Shown: positions 16,716 through 27,279, counted from the stretch's first letter. The stretch is 64,000 nt of DNA from Haliscomenobacter sp040403615 (GCF_040403615.1 NZ_JBBAKG010000033.1:4137-68136), one strand, 5' to 3'. Numbers and translations: made by a program. The notes: generated by a model from the sequence alone, not told the origin.

Positions 16716-19421
16716 CTACGCCCGATTGCTGCGGCGCAATAGATCGTGCAACAGGTCATTAAATTCTACCGCTTCCAGCAAAGTCTCGATTTTCACATGC
16801 ATCCGATACCTCCAGTAATAAGGCATGATCGCTGGAACGTTGATGCGCTCTTCCATGGGGTTTTCCCGCCGCAATTGTAAATCCATCGCCAAAAGATCCT
16901 GGAGCGGGAATACCGTCCACATGCACGGCCAACGCAGGTGTTTTTCAACTACTGCCTTGGCAATAAATGGCTCACAGGTATAAGGCTCTTGGCCCATCAA
17001 CTGCAACTCATTGTGAAAATACCGACTGATGGTTTCGCGGCTTTCTTCTTCCCACCAGGCCCGAATGGGTGCCATGTCATGGGTGGAAGGACTCGCTACG
17101 GAGAGGTACGGGATATCGGCTTCCTGCAAAAATTCGGTAGCCGGATTCTTGGACATGCGTTGAATTTCCAGCGTCAAAATACCCAATTCGCGCATCACTC
17201 CGGGCACACAGGCTGGTACCATGCCCAGATCTTCTCCACAAATCAACATATCGGTAGCAGCCTTGATGGCAGGCAATTTTTGCATGGCTTGGGCGCGCCA
17301 GAATTCTTCCTGCCGGCGGTAAAAATAATCTACATACAAGTCTTGTAACTTGTTCTGCTGATTGTAATCGAGGCTTTGAAAAGAATGTGTTTTGCTCAGA
17401 TCGATCCGTGGATGGAAAGCATGGCCATTGCTACCAGGAATTTCCAACAACAACACATTGCTGATCAATTTGAACAGGATGCTTTGCAGGTGAATTTTAT
17501 CTTGATGCTCAGGCGCTTGAAAGAATTGTTCAATTTTCCGTTGTGTATCAAATTCAGGTTTAAACGCAAAGAAATTGAAGCGGATTTCGTCCAAAAATAG
17601 TGCCTGTACGTAGGCCAGATCAGCACCCAAGCGCTCTTCAAGCAGTTGCCGGGTGAGGTAGGGTTTGCAATAGCGCTCCTGATCAAACTGGATGCCCCGA
17701 GCATCCAATTCTTCACGCATGATGGGCAGCGCGGGGTTAAAAAAGCCTAGTGTACCTTCCACCTGATCGAGCGGAATTTGCCAGATGCGGAAGAATCCCA
17801 AAATATGGTCAATGCGGTAAGCATCAAAGTAACGAGAGAGTTGCGACATGCGTTGCCGCCACCAGAGGTAACCATCTTTGGCCATTTCAGCCCAGTTGTA
17901 GGTCGGGAAGCCCCAGTTTTGGCCATTGTCGGAAAATGGATCCGGTGGCGCACCTGCCTGTCCATCCATGTTGTACAAATGCGGTGCTACCCAGGCATCC
18001 ACACTGTGGCGGTAAATGCCAATTGGCAAGTCGCCTTTGAGAATCAAGCCTTTTGACCGGGCATAATCCGAAGCTTCGCGCAGTTGTTTGTCCAGGTGGT
18101 ATTGCAGGTAGTAGTGAAAAGCGACCTCGGCATATTCTTTAGCCTTAGGTGATGCTAATTTGGCCAGTATTTCGGGAGAAAAAGTGGCATAATCCCCCCA
18201 TTTTCCAGCAAACTCTACCGATTTAAATTTTTCACGCAGGTAGCAAAACACCGCATAAGGCTCCAACCAATGTTTGCTTTCCTCAAAAAAAGCAATAAAG
18301 GCAGGATCGCTCAGAAACGCATCTTGCGTTTTGTTGAAAGCTGCTCTGGCCATGCTCAGTTTAGCCTTATTCACTGCCTCATAATCCACCGCTGTGAGCA
18401 AATTCAACTTTTTCCGCTCGGCAGCTACTTTCTTGGCATCGATGCCTTCAAGTACATCCAGGTGCAAAAACTGGGGATGCAGGGCAAATACCGAAATGGC
18501 CGCATAAGGATAAGAATCCGTCCAGGTATGATTGGCAGAGGTATCATTGACAGGCAGGATCTGCACCATGCGCAAACCCGTCTTTTGCGCCCAATCGATG
18601 GTTTTTTTCAGGTCGTTGAACTCCCCTACCCCCATGCTTTCCTCCGTACGCAAAGAAAACACGGGGACTGCTACACCTGCGCCTTTCCAGTTGCCGCTGG
18701 TCTTGGTGAAATATTCGTCATTGATGATGGTCGAACTCACCAGTGCATCCAGAGGGGCTCCATCGAGTTTGCGGTTGGGGCCTGCTTCCAGTTCAACAAT
18801 GCGCTTTGCCTTGGGGTCGTACAAGCCGTACTTGTATTCAAAAGCTTGCCGAAAACCGACACTGATCTCACCCGTCCAGATGGGAAAATCAGCATTCCCC
18901 AAAAGCACCGGATGCCCGTAATCCCAAGAACCAAGCTCAGGGAGACTTCCAAGAACAGCAAGTTGTAGCCCCGCCGGAACCTGCACCGCCCGCAACTGAA
19001 AACGGATGCTCAGGCGCAACTCGTCTGGCGCAACCGTAGTGCCTTTAAAAGTAGCTTGTGGTTTAAAAATTACTTTTTCAAACGCAGCGGTATAAAAGGC
19101 ATTTTCAGGATGGTCTACTGCCCGCCAACTGTCTTTGAGAAACAGGTGTTCTCCGGCGTTGCGGGCTATGCGGAGTTTGCGGCGGTTGCCCCATTCAGGG
19201 GTATTCGAAGAAAGGGTTGAGTTATCGGTAAGTATGTATTGGTATTCCAGGCTGGAGGGTGCTTTTTTCAAAGGAATGGATACGCGCCAAAAGCCGCCGC
19301 CGATGTATTGCATGGTTTGGGCTTGCTGATTATTTCCATTGCCCAACTCTGGTATATTTCCAACTACAGCAATCTGTTGCCCCCAATTGGTGAGGTAGTG
19401 AATTTGAAAAGTAATTGTCAT
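16716..19421 (-). CDS. malQ: 4-alpha-glucanotransferase with two N-terminal CBM20 domains (DPE2-like)
   Basis: The 901-residue protein starts with two starch-binding CBM20 modules (residues about 1-105 and 130-235; motifs VVGNIPELGN and VLGSLPELGSWD), followed by a GH77 amylomaltase domain. In the latter, YFDAYRIDHILGFFRIW carries the nucleophile Asp, and ICGEDLGMVP the acid/base Glu; STHDM is the third conserved site. It transfers glucan chains between maltodextrins in the cytoplasm. The double CBM20 plus GH77 layout is that of plant DPE2 and of Bacteroidota MalQ. MTITFQIHYLTNWGQ at 19421 is preferred over a Met four codons upstream. No other starch-use gene is adjacent. Confidence 0.93.
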   Translation of the reverse strand: MTITFQIHYLTNWGQQIAVVGNIPELGNGNNQQAQTMQYIGGGFWRVSIPLKKAPSSLEYQYILTDNSTLSSNTPEWGNRRKLRIARNAGEHLFLKDSWRAVDHPENAFYTAAFEKVIFKPQATFKGTTVAPDELRLSIRFQLRAVQVPAGLQLAVLGSLPELGSWDYGHPVLLGNADFPIWTGEISVGFRQAFEYKYGLYDPKAKRIVELEAGPNRKLDGAPLDALVSSTIINDEYFTKTSGNWKGAGVAVPVFSLRTEESMGVGEFNDLKKTIDWAQKTGLRMVQILPVNDTSANHTWTDSYPYAAISVFALHPQFLHLDVLEGIDAKKVAAERKKLNLLTAVDYEAVNKAKLSMARAAFNKTQDAFLSDPAFIAFFEESKHWLEPYAVFCYLREKFKSVEFAGKWGDYATFSPEILAKLASPKAKEYAEVAFHYYLQYHLDKQLREASDYARSKGLILKGDLPIGIYRHSVDAWVAPHLYNMDGQAGAPPDPFSDNGQNWGFPTYNWAEMAKDGYLWWRQRMSQLSRYFDAYRIDHILGFFRIWQIPLDQVEGTLGFFNPALPIMREELDARGIQFDQERYCKPYLTRQLLEERLGADLAYVQALFLDEIRFNFFAFKPEFDTQRKIEQFFQAPEHQDKIHLQSILFKLISNVLLLEIPGSNGHAFHPRIDLSKTHSFQSLDYNQQNKLQDLYVDYFYRRQEEFWRAQAMQKLPAIKAATDMLICGEDLGMVPACVPGVMRELGILTLEIQRMSKNPATEFLQEADIPYLSVASPSTHDMAPIRAWWEEESRETISRYFHNELQLMGQEPYTCEPFIAKAVVEKHLRWPCMWTVFPLQDLLAMDLQLRRENPMEERINVPAIMPYYWRYRMHVKIETLLEAVEFNDLLHDLLRRSNRA

Positions 19422-19507
19422 GGTTTCATACATTGAAGTGGGGCGAAAGATAATAAAAGTTGGGGAGTTTGGGGAATATGGAATACGCTGAGTAACCTTA
19501 GTTCAAA

Positions 19508-19834
19508 TTAATCAATTTTTGCATCAATAATTTCGTGTTCTTCCATCGAATCTCTACTGATTTTCCACATTTCTATTGGCGTAAGGAAATGAGTAAAAGT
19601 AGCTGCCAAGCTGCCAAAAATCCAAAATCCCATGTTGATGGCAAGAATGGGTAACCCACAATTTACCCGATTAGGCTTCGGTTCAGGGTAAAAATATTGG
19701 GGTAAAATGAAGAAATAGACAATAAGCACGGCAACCAAAATGAAATATCTGGCAGGTTTAAATCTCAGTGCCGCAGCAAAAAGATAGAGCAATGCCTGGA
19801 TAAAAGAGATCAAGAGGATGATTTGGAGGATCAT
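19508..19834 (-). CDS. Small hypothetical membrane protein
   Basis: The 108-residue protein has three hydrophobic stretches (about residues 2-22, 29-47 and 66-86) and a charged tail ending EEHEIIDAKID. No family is recognised. Coding likelihood rests on the membrane-protein composition and absence of a better ORF. It stands alone between malQ and the large T9SS gene on the same strand. Confidence 0.5.
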   Translation of the reverse strand: MILQIILLISFIQALLYLFAAALRFKPARYFILVAVLIVYFFILPQYFYPEPKPNRVNCGLPILAINMGFWIFGSLAATFTHFLTPIEMWKISRDSMEEHEIIDAKID

Positions 19835-20014
19835 TGGTTGTGATGAATTATGTTTTTAAAACGGTTCATCAATGTGCAAAGTATTCGTAAAATGGCAAAG
19901 AAAAATCTCTCGCTGCAGCGCAAAAGCTTACTCGCCATTACGTGGGCGCTCGTCGATCCTTTTAAGCTCGTTAAGGAGAGCAGGTTCGACGATCGTAGCT
20001 ACCTTGAGCCTACC

Positions 20015-23000
20015 TCAGCGCAACAAACTTACGCTACCCTGCAAATCCACCCCCTTTCCCAAAACATCCACTCCCCGCAATCGATAATAATACATCCCTG
20101 CATCTATTGCCCGCCCCCGAGCGCTTCCATCCCAGCAAGGCTGGGGCTCATTGGGATTGGATTGAAAAACCAAATTCCCCCAGCGATCATAAACCCACAA
20201 TTGTGCCTCCGCAATACAAGGGCTATAGGTGCAAAAGGCATCATTGATCTGATCACCATTGGGGCTAAAAACATTGGGCATGTACACCTGGCACTTGCCA
20301 TCAAGCGTGACCTCGGTACAAGCCTCGCTGCGGCAATTGCCGTCGCTGACCACTGTGACGCAGTATTTCCCGGATTGGGTCGTGCGCAGCTCGGGGTCGG
20401 GGCAGTTGGTACAACTTAAGCCATCGGCGGGTGTCCATTGGTAGTTCCCGGTTTGGGTTCCGGCAACTAATTTTAAGCTTTGGCCCAGTTTGAGTTTGTA
20501 TGCGGGCAATAGGGTCAGTTCTGGATGAGCTTGCACCTCCAGGGTATAACTTGCGGTATCCCGACAGGCATTGGCATCTCGCACAATCAGGGAATAGGTA
20601 CTGGTCTGTTGGGGGCTTACTTCGATTTGTTCCGTACTTTGACCATCCTGCCAACTGTAGCGATACGGCGCTCGTCCCAGTGCGACAGATTTTTTCAAAG
20701 TTGCTTTTTCGCCCACACAAAGCTGTTTAGGTCCCGTAATTGATATGTCCGGTAGGGCGTTGACCAGGATGGAGACATTGCCACTCGTTTCACACCCTTG
20801 TCCATCGGCAATGCGGAGGCCCAGAGAGGAGCTATTTGGCGGGCGAAATTGGATTTTATTGCTGCTAAAACCATTGCTCCAGGTGTACCTGTATGGAGCA
20901 GTACCCCCGCTGACTTGTGGTTCAATGTTCACTGTTTCACCCGCACAAACCTCAATGTTACTGGGAAGTTCCAGTTTCGGGACAGGATTGACTTGCACCT
21001 GCACTTGAGCGGTATCTTTACACCCTTCGGCATTGGTGCCCAGTAGCGTATAAGTTTGGGTACGGTTGGGCAAAAAAGCCACACCATTTAGTACGCCTCC
21101 ATCCCACTTGTAGTTCAAAGCTCCACTTCCTTGCAAAGTCAGTGAATCTCCTGCGCAGATTTGGCGATCCGGGCCGGCGCTGACCTCTGGCTGTTCATTT
21201 ACTTTGACGGAAAGATAAGCCGTATCCATACATTGGTTGTAGCCAGTGAGTACCAATCGGTAAGTCTCGGTCCGGGTTGGTTTCAAGCGGATTTCCTGGG
21301 TTTGCTCCCCGGTATTCCACTCAAATGTACCACCCTGTAAGCTTGCCAAAACTAGGGAATCACCTTTGCAGATACTGGAAGGCCCTACAATCATGGCCCC
21401 AACCCGGGGGGGTACCGTTATTTGAAACGAGGTATTGAAACTACAAGCTCCCTGAGTACTGCGACCAATTACATCGTACCTGCCTTCCAAGGGTCTACGA
21501 AAGTATACGGAAGAACCCGTACCTTGAAATCCGTCTGGCCCACGCCAGATGTATTCATCCGCGCCAAAAACTTTTACGGTTAGGGGAACGCCGGTGCAAA
21601 TGACAATATCCAGCCCGGGTTCAACGCGCAAATCAGGGGCAGCAAAAACTTGCAGGGTATAACTTGCCGTATCCCGGCATCCATTGCCATCCTCTAAAAT
21701 CATGGTGTACGTGCTTGTTTCACGGGGTGCCACCGTAATTTGTTCGGTGCTTTGGCCATCTTGCCAGGTGTAGCGATAAGGTGGGCGACCAACATTGATT
21801 ACCCTTTCCAAAATGGCCTGATCGCCCGTGCAAATGGAGTCTGGGCCGGTTATCGACACCTGGGGTGGTGCATTGACCACGATAAAAGCGGTATCTCTTG
21901 CTTCACATCTTTGTTGATCGGTAATGAGGAGCCTTAATTCCAAATTGTACTGCGCTTGAATCTGGATGCTGGTCCCCCTGAATCCACCGCCCCAGGTATA
22001 AAAGTAAGGCCCCTTTCCACCACTTACCCGAGGTTCGATAGTCACTGTTTCTCCGATGCAAGCTCCGATAGTGCCGAGAAGTTCGATGATCGGTCGAGGG
22101 TTTACCTGAACCTGCACTTGTGCCGTATCAGCACAACTGTTGGCATCACGCCCAATTAGTGTGTAGACTGCAGTACTCGATGGCCGAAAAAGTTGATTGT
22201 TGATCACGCCACGATCCCAGGTATAAGTCAGCGCCCCTTTGCCTTCCAGACGTATTTTTTCCCCTTCACAAATGACCCGATCACTTCCTGCACTGATCCG
22301 GGGGCGGGGAAGAACTGATACTTGTACCTGAGCGGTATCCCGACATTGATTGGCGTCGACCCCGATCACCGTGTAAAGGCGACTTTGGGTAGCTTGAAAA
22401 GGCTGCGCATTTTTGACACCCCAGTCCCATTCGTAAGTTAAGGCACCTGTGCCTTGCAAACTCAAGGTGTCGCCAGCACATACCCGGCGCTCGGGGCCTG
22501 CATCAACAGAGGGTTGGGGCACCTGACTGATCGTCATACTGGCGGTATCTCTACAGCCATTGTTGGCTTGACCAATCACGGTATAAGTACCACCAGATGG
22601 GGGCACAAAGCGCTGCCCGTTTACAATGCCACGATCCCAGGTGTAGCGCAAGGCACCAGTCCCTTGCAACACCAGACTTTCTCCCGGACACAATCTGCGA
22701 TCGGGGCCGGCACTGACCTCGGGTCGGGGCAGTACGGTAACCAACAACTGTGCAGTGTCCCGACAACCAAAACCTCCGGTACCCACTACTGTATACGTCC
22801 GCGTTTCACGGGGGGTGAAGGGAATGCCGTTGACGGCTCCACCATCCCAAAGGTAAAAAATGGCACCTCGGCCACTGAGCATTACACGTTCACCCGCACA
22901 AACCGTTTGAGGCGAACCAGGATTGACATCCGGTCGGGAATCAACCTGTACTGTGACGGCAGTACGGGTACGGGAGCGCCCACAAACACTGTCTTGAACA

Positions 23001-25315
23001 TAAAAAGTGGTGGTGGCAAAAAGCGGGACGGTGCGCAAGCTATCCCCTTCGCCCAATAAACGTCCACCTTCGGGCTGATCAAACCATTTGATAACTCCTT
23101 CACCTCTGGCTTTCAGGGTGGTGCGCAAACCTCCACAAATGCGCAGTCTTGTAGCGGGTGTCGTATTTTGAGGCGCCAAAGGAGCGTAACAATCTTTAAA
23201 ACTACTCAACAGCAGATCAGCACCATCCCCGCCGTAATAATTTTGTTGAACATTGGGAGTCCCCATCCCTTCCCGGGAACTCGTGTATCCGAGACAATAG
23301 ATGTTCTTACTGCTATCGACATCCATTGCGCGAAATCCATCAATATCCCCTCCACCGTAGTAGGTTGACCACAACAACTGCCCACTTGCATCCAGTTTTG
23401 CCAAAAAGGCATCTGCCATTCCTCCACCATATTCTGTTTGCCAAGCTTTTGAGCCAACCAAACCAGGGCTTTCGGTAGTCCCTCCTGCTACAAAAATCGC
23501 CCCAGTGCCCAGTGGATCAAGTTTCAGATCCTGGCCGTATTCCTGCCCAAAGCCGCCTAAATAGCTAGCCCACAACAATTGACCATCCGCAGAAAATTTG
23601 GTGACCATGGCATCATTCATCCCCCTTAAGGCATTCAGCCCTGCATTGCTTCCCAATGGGTAGTTGGCAGAGTAGGTTATTCCCGTAAAATAGAGGTTCT
23701 GCTGGGCATCTACTGACAGGGACCAGCCAGAATCATCACCACTGCCCCCACAATAAGTACTCCAAATGATTTTAAAATTGGGATCTAACTTCCAAAGCAT
23801 AACATCCGCACCACCTGCGTTCTTGTTTTGGTAAGCATTGCGGGGAATAACCCCATTTAATGAATAAGTAGTACCCACCACATAAATATTATCCTGTTCA
23901 TCACAAAGCAGAGCGTTTACCTCATCATCACTACCTCCGCCCAGATAAGTGGAAGTAATGTAGCGGCCATCTGTGGAAAAACGCGCCAAATAGCCATCCG
24001 TCGAAAAAGAAAAACGCTCTTGGAGTTGACCAGGAGCGGCGATACCTGTTTCAGAAAACGTATTACCCCCAATAATAATATCTCCCCGCTGGTTCATGGT
24101 TAGGGCAAAAGCACGATCATGATCGGGTCCTCCCCAATAACGACTCCAAATGCGGTTCCCATCGATAGTGAATTTAGCCAAAAAAACATCTTGCTTTCCG
24201 ATGCGTTGGGCCATTTCTACTCCAGGACTGGCGATATCATCATTGGATTCGGTGATGCCTGTGACGATGAGTTCAGCAGTTGAGCTTAGGTGGATTGCGG
24301 TAGCACCATCATCCCGGCTTCCTCCAAAATAACTGGCCCAAATGCGATTCCCATTCGTATCAAACTTGGCAATCAAAGCATCATTGTCGCCATTGTGGAT
24401 GCTTTGGTGGACCCCTCTGATGGCTATGTTGCTGGTCGACTCGGTCGTACCGCAAAGATACAGTTGCCCTTTTCCGCTGTATTCCAAATCCCATCCGTAA
24501 TCATAACCGATGCTACCAAAGTAGGTCGACCATCTTAGACTGGGAATGGGGTCAATGATCAGGGTTTGGTTCAAGGCGCCACTCGGGCCACTAAATCCAA
24601 CGGTAATGCTACCTTCTGGCTGCTGATCCTGATCAATCAAACGGTAGGTTAGTGGCACTTCCTGTTTGCTTTCGGCCCAAAAACTAGAAGGTATACTTTC
24701 CCGAAGGCTGCCCATGCTGAGCTGAAAATCCAGGCAATCCGGGTGAAAGTCCGTTTTTAAAGCCCCCTGGTAGCGTATTTTTATGTCGGCTATATCAGCG
24801 CCGGGATGCAGGATAAAATTGTATTCAAAAGCTTTTTTAGTGCCTGGATTGGCCACAAGCTCCAGGTCGATATTGGGATAAAGGTTATGGAAAATTATCT
24901 TTCTATGGTGTCGAACCCGCAGTCCAGCAGGATGGTCTGCCGGGTAAAAAATCAGGTAATCTTTGGCCGCTTCCAGAGATTCAATTTGAACATCAGGATT
25001 CGATCCGGGAAAATCAATATCTACCCGGTGAAACTGGTAAGTCCTGGGCAATTTCCTGGATTTTTTGGTTTTGGGATCAACAATGAGGATATCCCGAATA
25101 ATTTGATAGGCATCGTAACTGAAACCTCTCTCGTGCACCTGAACGTTTAATCCCGATTGAGCGGTGTAGACAAAGCGAGTTGGAGATGTGGTGTTGTCCT
25201 GAGTATGGATTTGCCCCTGGTTTTCGATGAATCCATAGGGCTGCATGGTTTGGCTCCAGGAAGATTGGCTGAACAGCATCAGACAGGCTGACAAACAGAG
25301 GGCAAGTAATTTCAT
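20015..25315 (-). CDS. Giant secreted SBBP/Ig-like repeat protein with T9SS type B (CHU_C) sorting domain
   Basis: The 1766-residue protein starts at MKLLALCLSACLMLF, a signal peptide. Residues 25-240 or so resemble the DUF7948 domain (YGFIENQGQI). Next come SBBP beta-propeller repeats with motifs such as WSTYFGSIGYDYGWDL and ATYLGG-like YLGGGSDDEV. About twelve Ig/PKD-like modules of 70-76 residues follow (pattern AGPDRxxCAGxxLxLxGxG ... YTWDxGV ... CxDTAQVxV), then the gliding-motility type C-terminal domain with YMPNVFSPNGDQINDAF and WDGSARG. It should be a long surface adhesin or cell-wall-spanning stalk exported by T9SS. The frame is open to 25711, overlapping the amidase gene; that extension is not real. 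Confidence 0.92.
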   Translation of the reverse strand: MKLLALCLSACLMLFSQSSWSQTMQPYGFIENQGQIHTQDNTTSPTRFVYTAQSGLNVQVHERGFSYDAYQIIRDILIVDPKTKKSRKLPRTYQFHRVDIDFPGSNPDVQIESLEAAKDYLIFYPADHPAGLRVRHHRKIIFHNLYPNIDLELVANPGTKKAFEYNFILHPGADIADIKIRYQGALKTDFHPDCLDFQLSMGSLRESIPSSFWAESKQEVPLTYRLIDQDQQPEGSITVGFSGPSGALNQTLIIDPIPSLRWSTYFGSIGYDYGWDLEYSGKGQLYLCGTTESTSNIAIRGVHQSIHNGDNDALIAKFDTNGNRIWASYFGGSRDDGATAIHLSSTAELIVTGITESNDDIASPGVEMAQRIGKQDVFLAKFTIDGNRIWSRYWGGPDHDRAFALTMNQRGDIIIGGNTFSETGIAAPGQLQERFSFSTDGYLARFSTDGRYITSTYLGGGSDDEVNALLCDEQDNIYVVGTTYSLNGVIPRNAYQNKNAGGADVMLWKLDPNFKIIWSTYCGGSGDDSGWSLSVDAQQNLYFTGITYSANYPLGSNAGLNALRGMNDAMVTKFSADGQLLWASYLGGFGQEYGQDLKLDPLGTGAIFVAGGTTESPGLVGSKAWQTEYGGGMADAFLAKLDASGQLLWSTYYGGGDIDGFRAMDVDSSKNIYCLGYTSSREGMGTPNVQQNYYGGDGADLLLSSFKDCYAPLAPQNTTPATRLRICGGLRTTLKARGEGVIKWFDQPEGGRLLGEGDSLRTVPLFATTTFYVQDSVCGRSRTRTAVTVQVDSRPDVNPGSPQTVCAGERVMLSGRGAIFYLWDGGAVNGIPFTPRETRTYTVVGTGGFGCRDTAQLLVTVLPRPEVSAGPDRRLCPGESLVLQGTGALRYTWDRGIVNGQRFVPPSGGTYTVIGQANNGCRDTASMTISQVPQPSVDAGPERRVCAGDTLSLQGTGALTYEWDWGVKNAQPFQATQSRLYTVIGVDANQCRDTAQVQVSVLPRPRISAGSDRVICEGEKIRLEGKGALTYTWDRGVINNQLFRPSSTAVYTLIGRDANSCADTAQVQVQVNPRPIIELLGTIGACIGETVTIEPRVSGGKGPYFYTWGGGFRGTSIQIQAQYNLELRLLITDQQRCEARDTAFIVVNAPPQVSITGPDSICTGDQAILERVINVGRPPYRYTWQDGQSTEQITVAPRETSTYTMILEDGNGCRDTASYTLQVFAAPDLRVEPGLDIVICTGVPLTVKVFGADEYIWRGPDGFQGTGSSVYFRRPLEGRYDVIGRSTQGACSFNTSFQITVPPRVGAMIVGPSSICKGDSLVLASLQGGTFEWNTGEQTQEIRLKPTRTETYRLVLTGYNQCMDTAYLSVKVNEQPEVSAGPDRQICAGDSLTLQGSGALNYKWDGGVLNGVAFLPNRTQTYTLLGTNAEGCKDTAQVQVQVNPVPKLELPSNIEVCAGETVNIEPQVSGGTAPYRYTWSNGFSSNKIQFRPPNSSSLGLRIADGQGCETSGNVSILVNALPDISITGPKQLCVGEKATLKKSVALGRAPYRYSWQDGQSTEQIEVSPQQTSTYSLIVRDANACRDTASYTLEVQAHPELTLLPAYKLKLGQSLKLVAGTQTGNYQWTPADGLSCTNCPDPELRTTQSGKYCVTVVSDGNCRSEACTEVTLDGKCQVYMPNVFSPNGDQINDAFCTYSPCIAEAQLWVYDRWGNLVFQSNPNEPQPCWDGSARGRAIDAGMYYYRLRGVDVLGKGVDLQGSVSLLR

Positions 25316-25373
25316 GGGAATATGATTTGCGGTTTTTGGACTAGCCTGGAACAAGGTATTCAGGCTTGCAAAC

Positions 25374-25407
25374 CAAAGGTAAGATGCTTGCGGATGGAAT
25401 GACCAAA
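25374..25407 (-). promoter_or_regulatory. Promoter of the large T9SS protein gene
   Basis: On the minus strand, TTTG (25404-25407), a 22-nt spacer and an exact -7 box TACCTTTG (25374-25381). The predicted leader is about 50 nt to ATG 25315. The spacer is slightly longer than usual. Confidence 0.45.
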
Positions 25408-25493
25408 GTAATGTATAAACGTAAGCATACGCTTTGTATACGTAGGGTTTTATTGAAGCAACGCAAAAATATCCCCGCCTTTTAATTGTGAAC

Positions 25494-25540
25494 CAGCCCC
25501 AAAGGGGCGACATCTCATAAGGGAGGGCGCAGCCCTTTCG
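25494..25540. repeat. CCCC-AAA-GGGG short palindromic repeats
   Basis: AGCCCCAAAGGGGCGACAT (25494-25512) is a short palindrome related to the CCCCGAAGGGGTGACA units at 35.35-35.53 kb. A second hairpin, AAGGGAGGGCGCAGCCCTTT, follows at 25519-25538. They lie between the amidase and the large T9SS gene. Confidence 0.55.
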
Positions 25541-25589
25541 ATTTAGGCCCAGGATCACCATCCTGCTCAGTATCTCAACTCCCAGCAGC

Positions 25590-27074
25590 TCACAGCTCCG
25601 CCATCCTCCCGCCCCAGGGCATCGCCTCCTCCAACTGAGCAGCCAAACGCAGCAACAAATCTTCTCGTCCTTGGGTGGCGGTGAACATCGTGCCAATCGG
25701 CAAGTTTTCATCCGTCCACAACGTTGGAATATTCATCGAAGGCTGCCCAGTCATATTGGCAAAAGGTGTCCAGGGAATGTATCCAAAAGCTTTATCCGCC
25801 AATTGACCAATGCTGGCCTTGACCAATGCACCCAAATTAAAAGCATTGATGAATTTCAGTAAAGCTTGCTCTGCCGCGGAATTTTGTAAAGCACCAATTT
25901 TGATGGGTTTGGAGGCCAAAGTGGGCGTCAGCAGCAAATCGTATTGCTGGTGAAAGTGCGCTGCCCGTTGAGCAATTTCGTTCCATTCTTTTTTGGCCCG
26001 CGCAAAATCTCCCGCCTTAAAAGTACTCCCCAATAGCGCCAGGGCATAAGTATTGGTTTCAACATCGGCAGCAGTAGCCTTCCGTTTAAGGTATTTGCCC
26101 AACTGATGGAGTTCAGCATTGGTTTCGCCAGCAATCACCACCAGAAATCGCTCCAATAAATCTTCTTTCAAATAAGGCAAAGTCACTTCTACTACAGTAT
26201 GCCCCAAATCGGTCAATTGTTTGACCATTTTCGCAACAGCGTCCTTGCATACTTGATCTACAGGCAGGCCCAAGGTATGCTCAATACTGAAGCCAATCCG
26301 CAATTGGCCGGGGTTTCGCCCCAACTCAGCGAGGTATGCTCCATTAGGTACGGATACCTGATTCGGATCTCCGGGCATACAGCCCTGCATGGCATCCAAA
26401 TAAGCAGCGGTGTCGCGTACCGATCTACTTACACATCCTTCTACGACCCCGCCACTCCACATTTCCCCGAAATTTGGGCCAAGGGAAATTCGACCACGGG
26501 TTGGTTTCAACCCAAACAATCCGCAGCAAGATGCAGGAATACGGATAGAGCCGCCGCCATCGCTAGCGGTAGCAAGTGGCACTATACCTGCAGCAACAGC
26601 GCTTGCGGAACCACCACTGCTGCCTCCAGAGGAATGTGCCAAATTCCAGGGGTTGCGGCTAGGCCCAAACAATTCCGGCTCGGTATATGGGGTAAGGCCA
26701 AATTCCGGGGTATTGGTTTTGCCCATAATCACCAATCCTGCCGATTTGATCTTTTGAATGGCATAGCTGTCCACGCTTGACACATAGCCGGTATATGCCT
26801 TACAACCGGTTCGAATCGGCGTATTTTTGATCTCCAGCCCCAGGTCTTTGACCAAAAAAGGCACTCCGGCAAAAGGGCCAGCCAGGTTGCCATCATTGAT
26901 GGTTGCTTTTGCCAATTCATACAAAGGATGGATAATGGCATTGACTTTAGCATTGACTGCCTCTGCCCGCTGTATGGCGGCATCTAAAAGTTCGCTGGCA
27001 CTAACTTCTTTTTTTAGAACGAGCGCTGCCAACCCCATGGCATCGTGTTGCCGGTATTCTTCGTAACTCAACAT
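25590..27074 (-). CDS. Amidase (amidase signature family)
   Basis: The 494-residue protein carries the Ser-cisSer-Lys triad of the amidase signature family: K76 in PFLVKDLG, the cis-Ser at 152/153 in SSGGSSGGSASAVAAG, and the nucleophile S176 in DGGGSIRIP. The length and the N-terminal MGLAALVLKKEVSASELLDAA resemble 6-aminohexanoate-cyclic-dimer hydrolase-like amidases rather than GatA, and there is no gatB or gatC nearby. It hydrolyses an amide of unknown identity, probably in the cytoplasm as no signal peptide is seen. Confidence 0.9.
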   Translation of the reverse strand: MLSYEEYRQHDAMGLAALVLKKEVSASELLDAAIQRAEAVNAKVNAIIHPLYELAKATINDGNLAGPFAGVPFLVKDLGLEIKNTPIRTGCKAYTGYVSSVDSYAIQKIKSAGLVIMGKTNTPEFGLTPYTEPELFGPSRNPWNLAHSSGGSSGGSASAVAAGIVPLATASDGGGSIRIPASCCGLFGLKPTRGRISLGPNFGEMWSGGVVEGCVSRSVRDTAAYLDAMQGCMPGDPNQVSVPNGAYLAELGRNPGQLRIGFSIEHTLGLPVDQVCKDAVAKMVKQLTDLGHTVVEVTLPYLKEDLLERFLVVIAGETNAELHQLGKYLKRKATAADVETNTYALALLGSTFKAGDFARAKKEWNEIAQRAAHFHQQYDLLLTPTLASKPIKIGALQNSAAEQALLKFINAFNLGALVKASIGQLADKAFGYIPWTPFANMTGQPSMNIPTLWTDENLPIGTMFTATQGREDLLLRLAAQLEEAMPWGGRMAEL

Positions 27075-27147
27075 AGATTAAAAAAGTTTACTTTATTAAA
27101 ACCAATCAATACCGGGCATTTCCCAGTTTTAATTTTTACATCACATT

Positions 27148-27179
27148 CAAATCTAAAAAAAAATTGGCTATTGAAGCAA
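27148..27179 (-). promoter_or_regulatory. Promoter of the amidase gene
   Basis: On the minus strand, TTG (27177-27179), a 21-nt spacer and an exact TAGATTTG box (27148-27155). The predicted leader is about 65 nt to ATG 27074. Confidence 0.45.
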
Positions 27180-27279
27180 TTTCCCCTTTTTTATTCTTCG
27201 TTATTCAGCTAGGTGTAGGAAATACACTATCTTACCTGCCATTTAACTTTCAAACAAAAAACGTTCAATCACAACGACA

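Noticed and set aside
20015..25711. Extension of the giant T9SS protein to 25711
   Set aside because: The first 132 codons overlap the amidase gene and have no signal peptide; MKLLALCLSACLMLF at 25315 is a proper signal sequence and follows a promoter.
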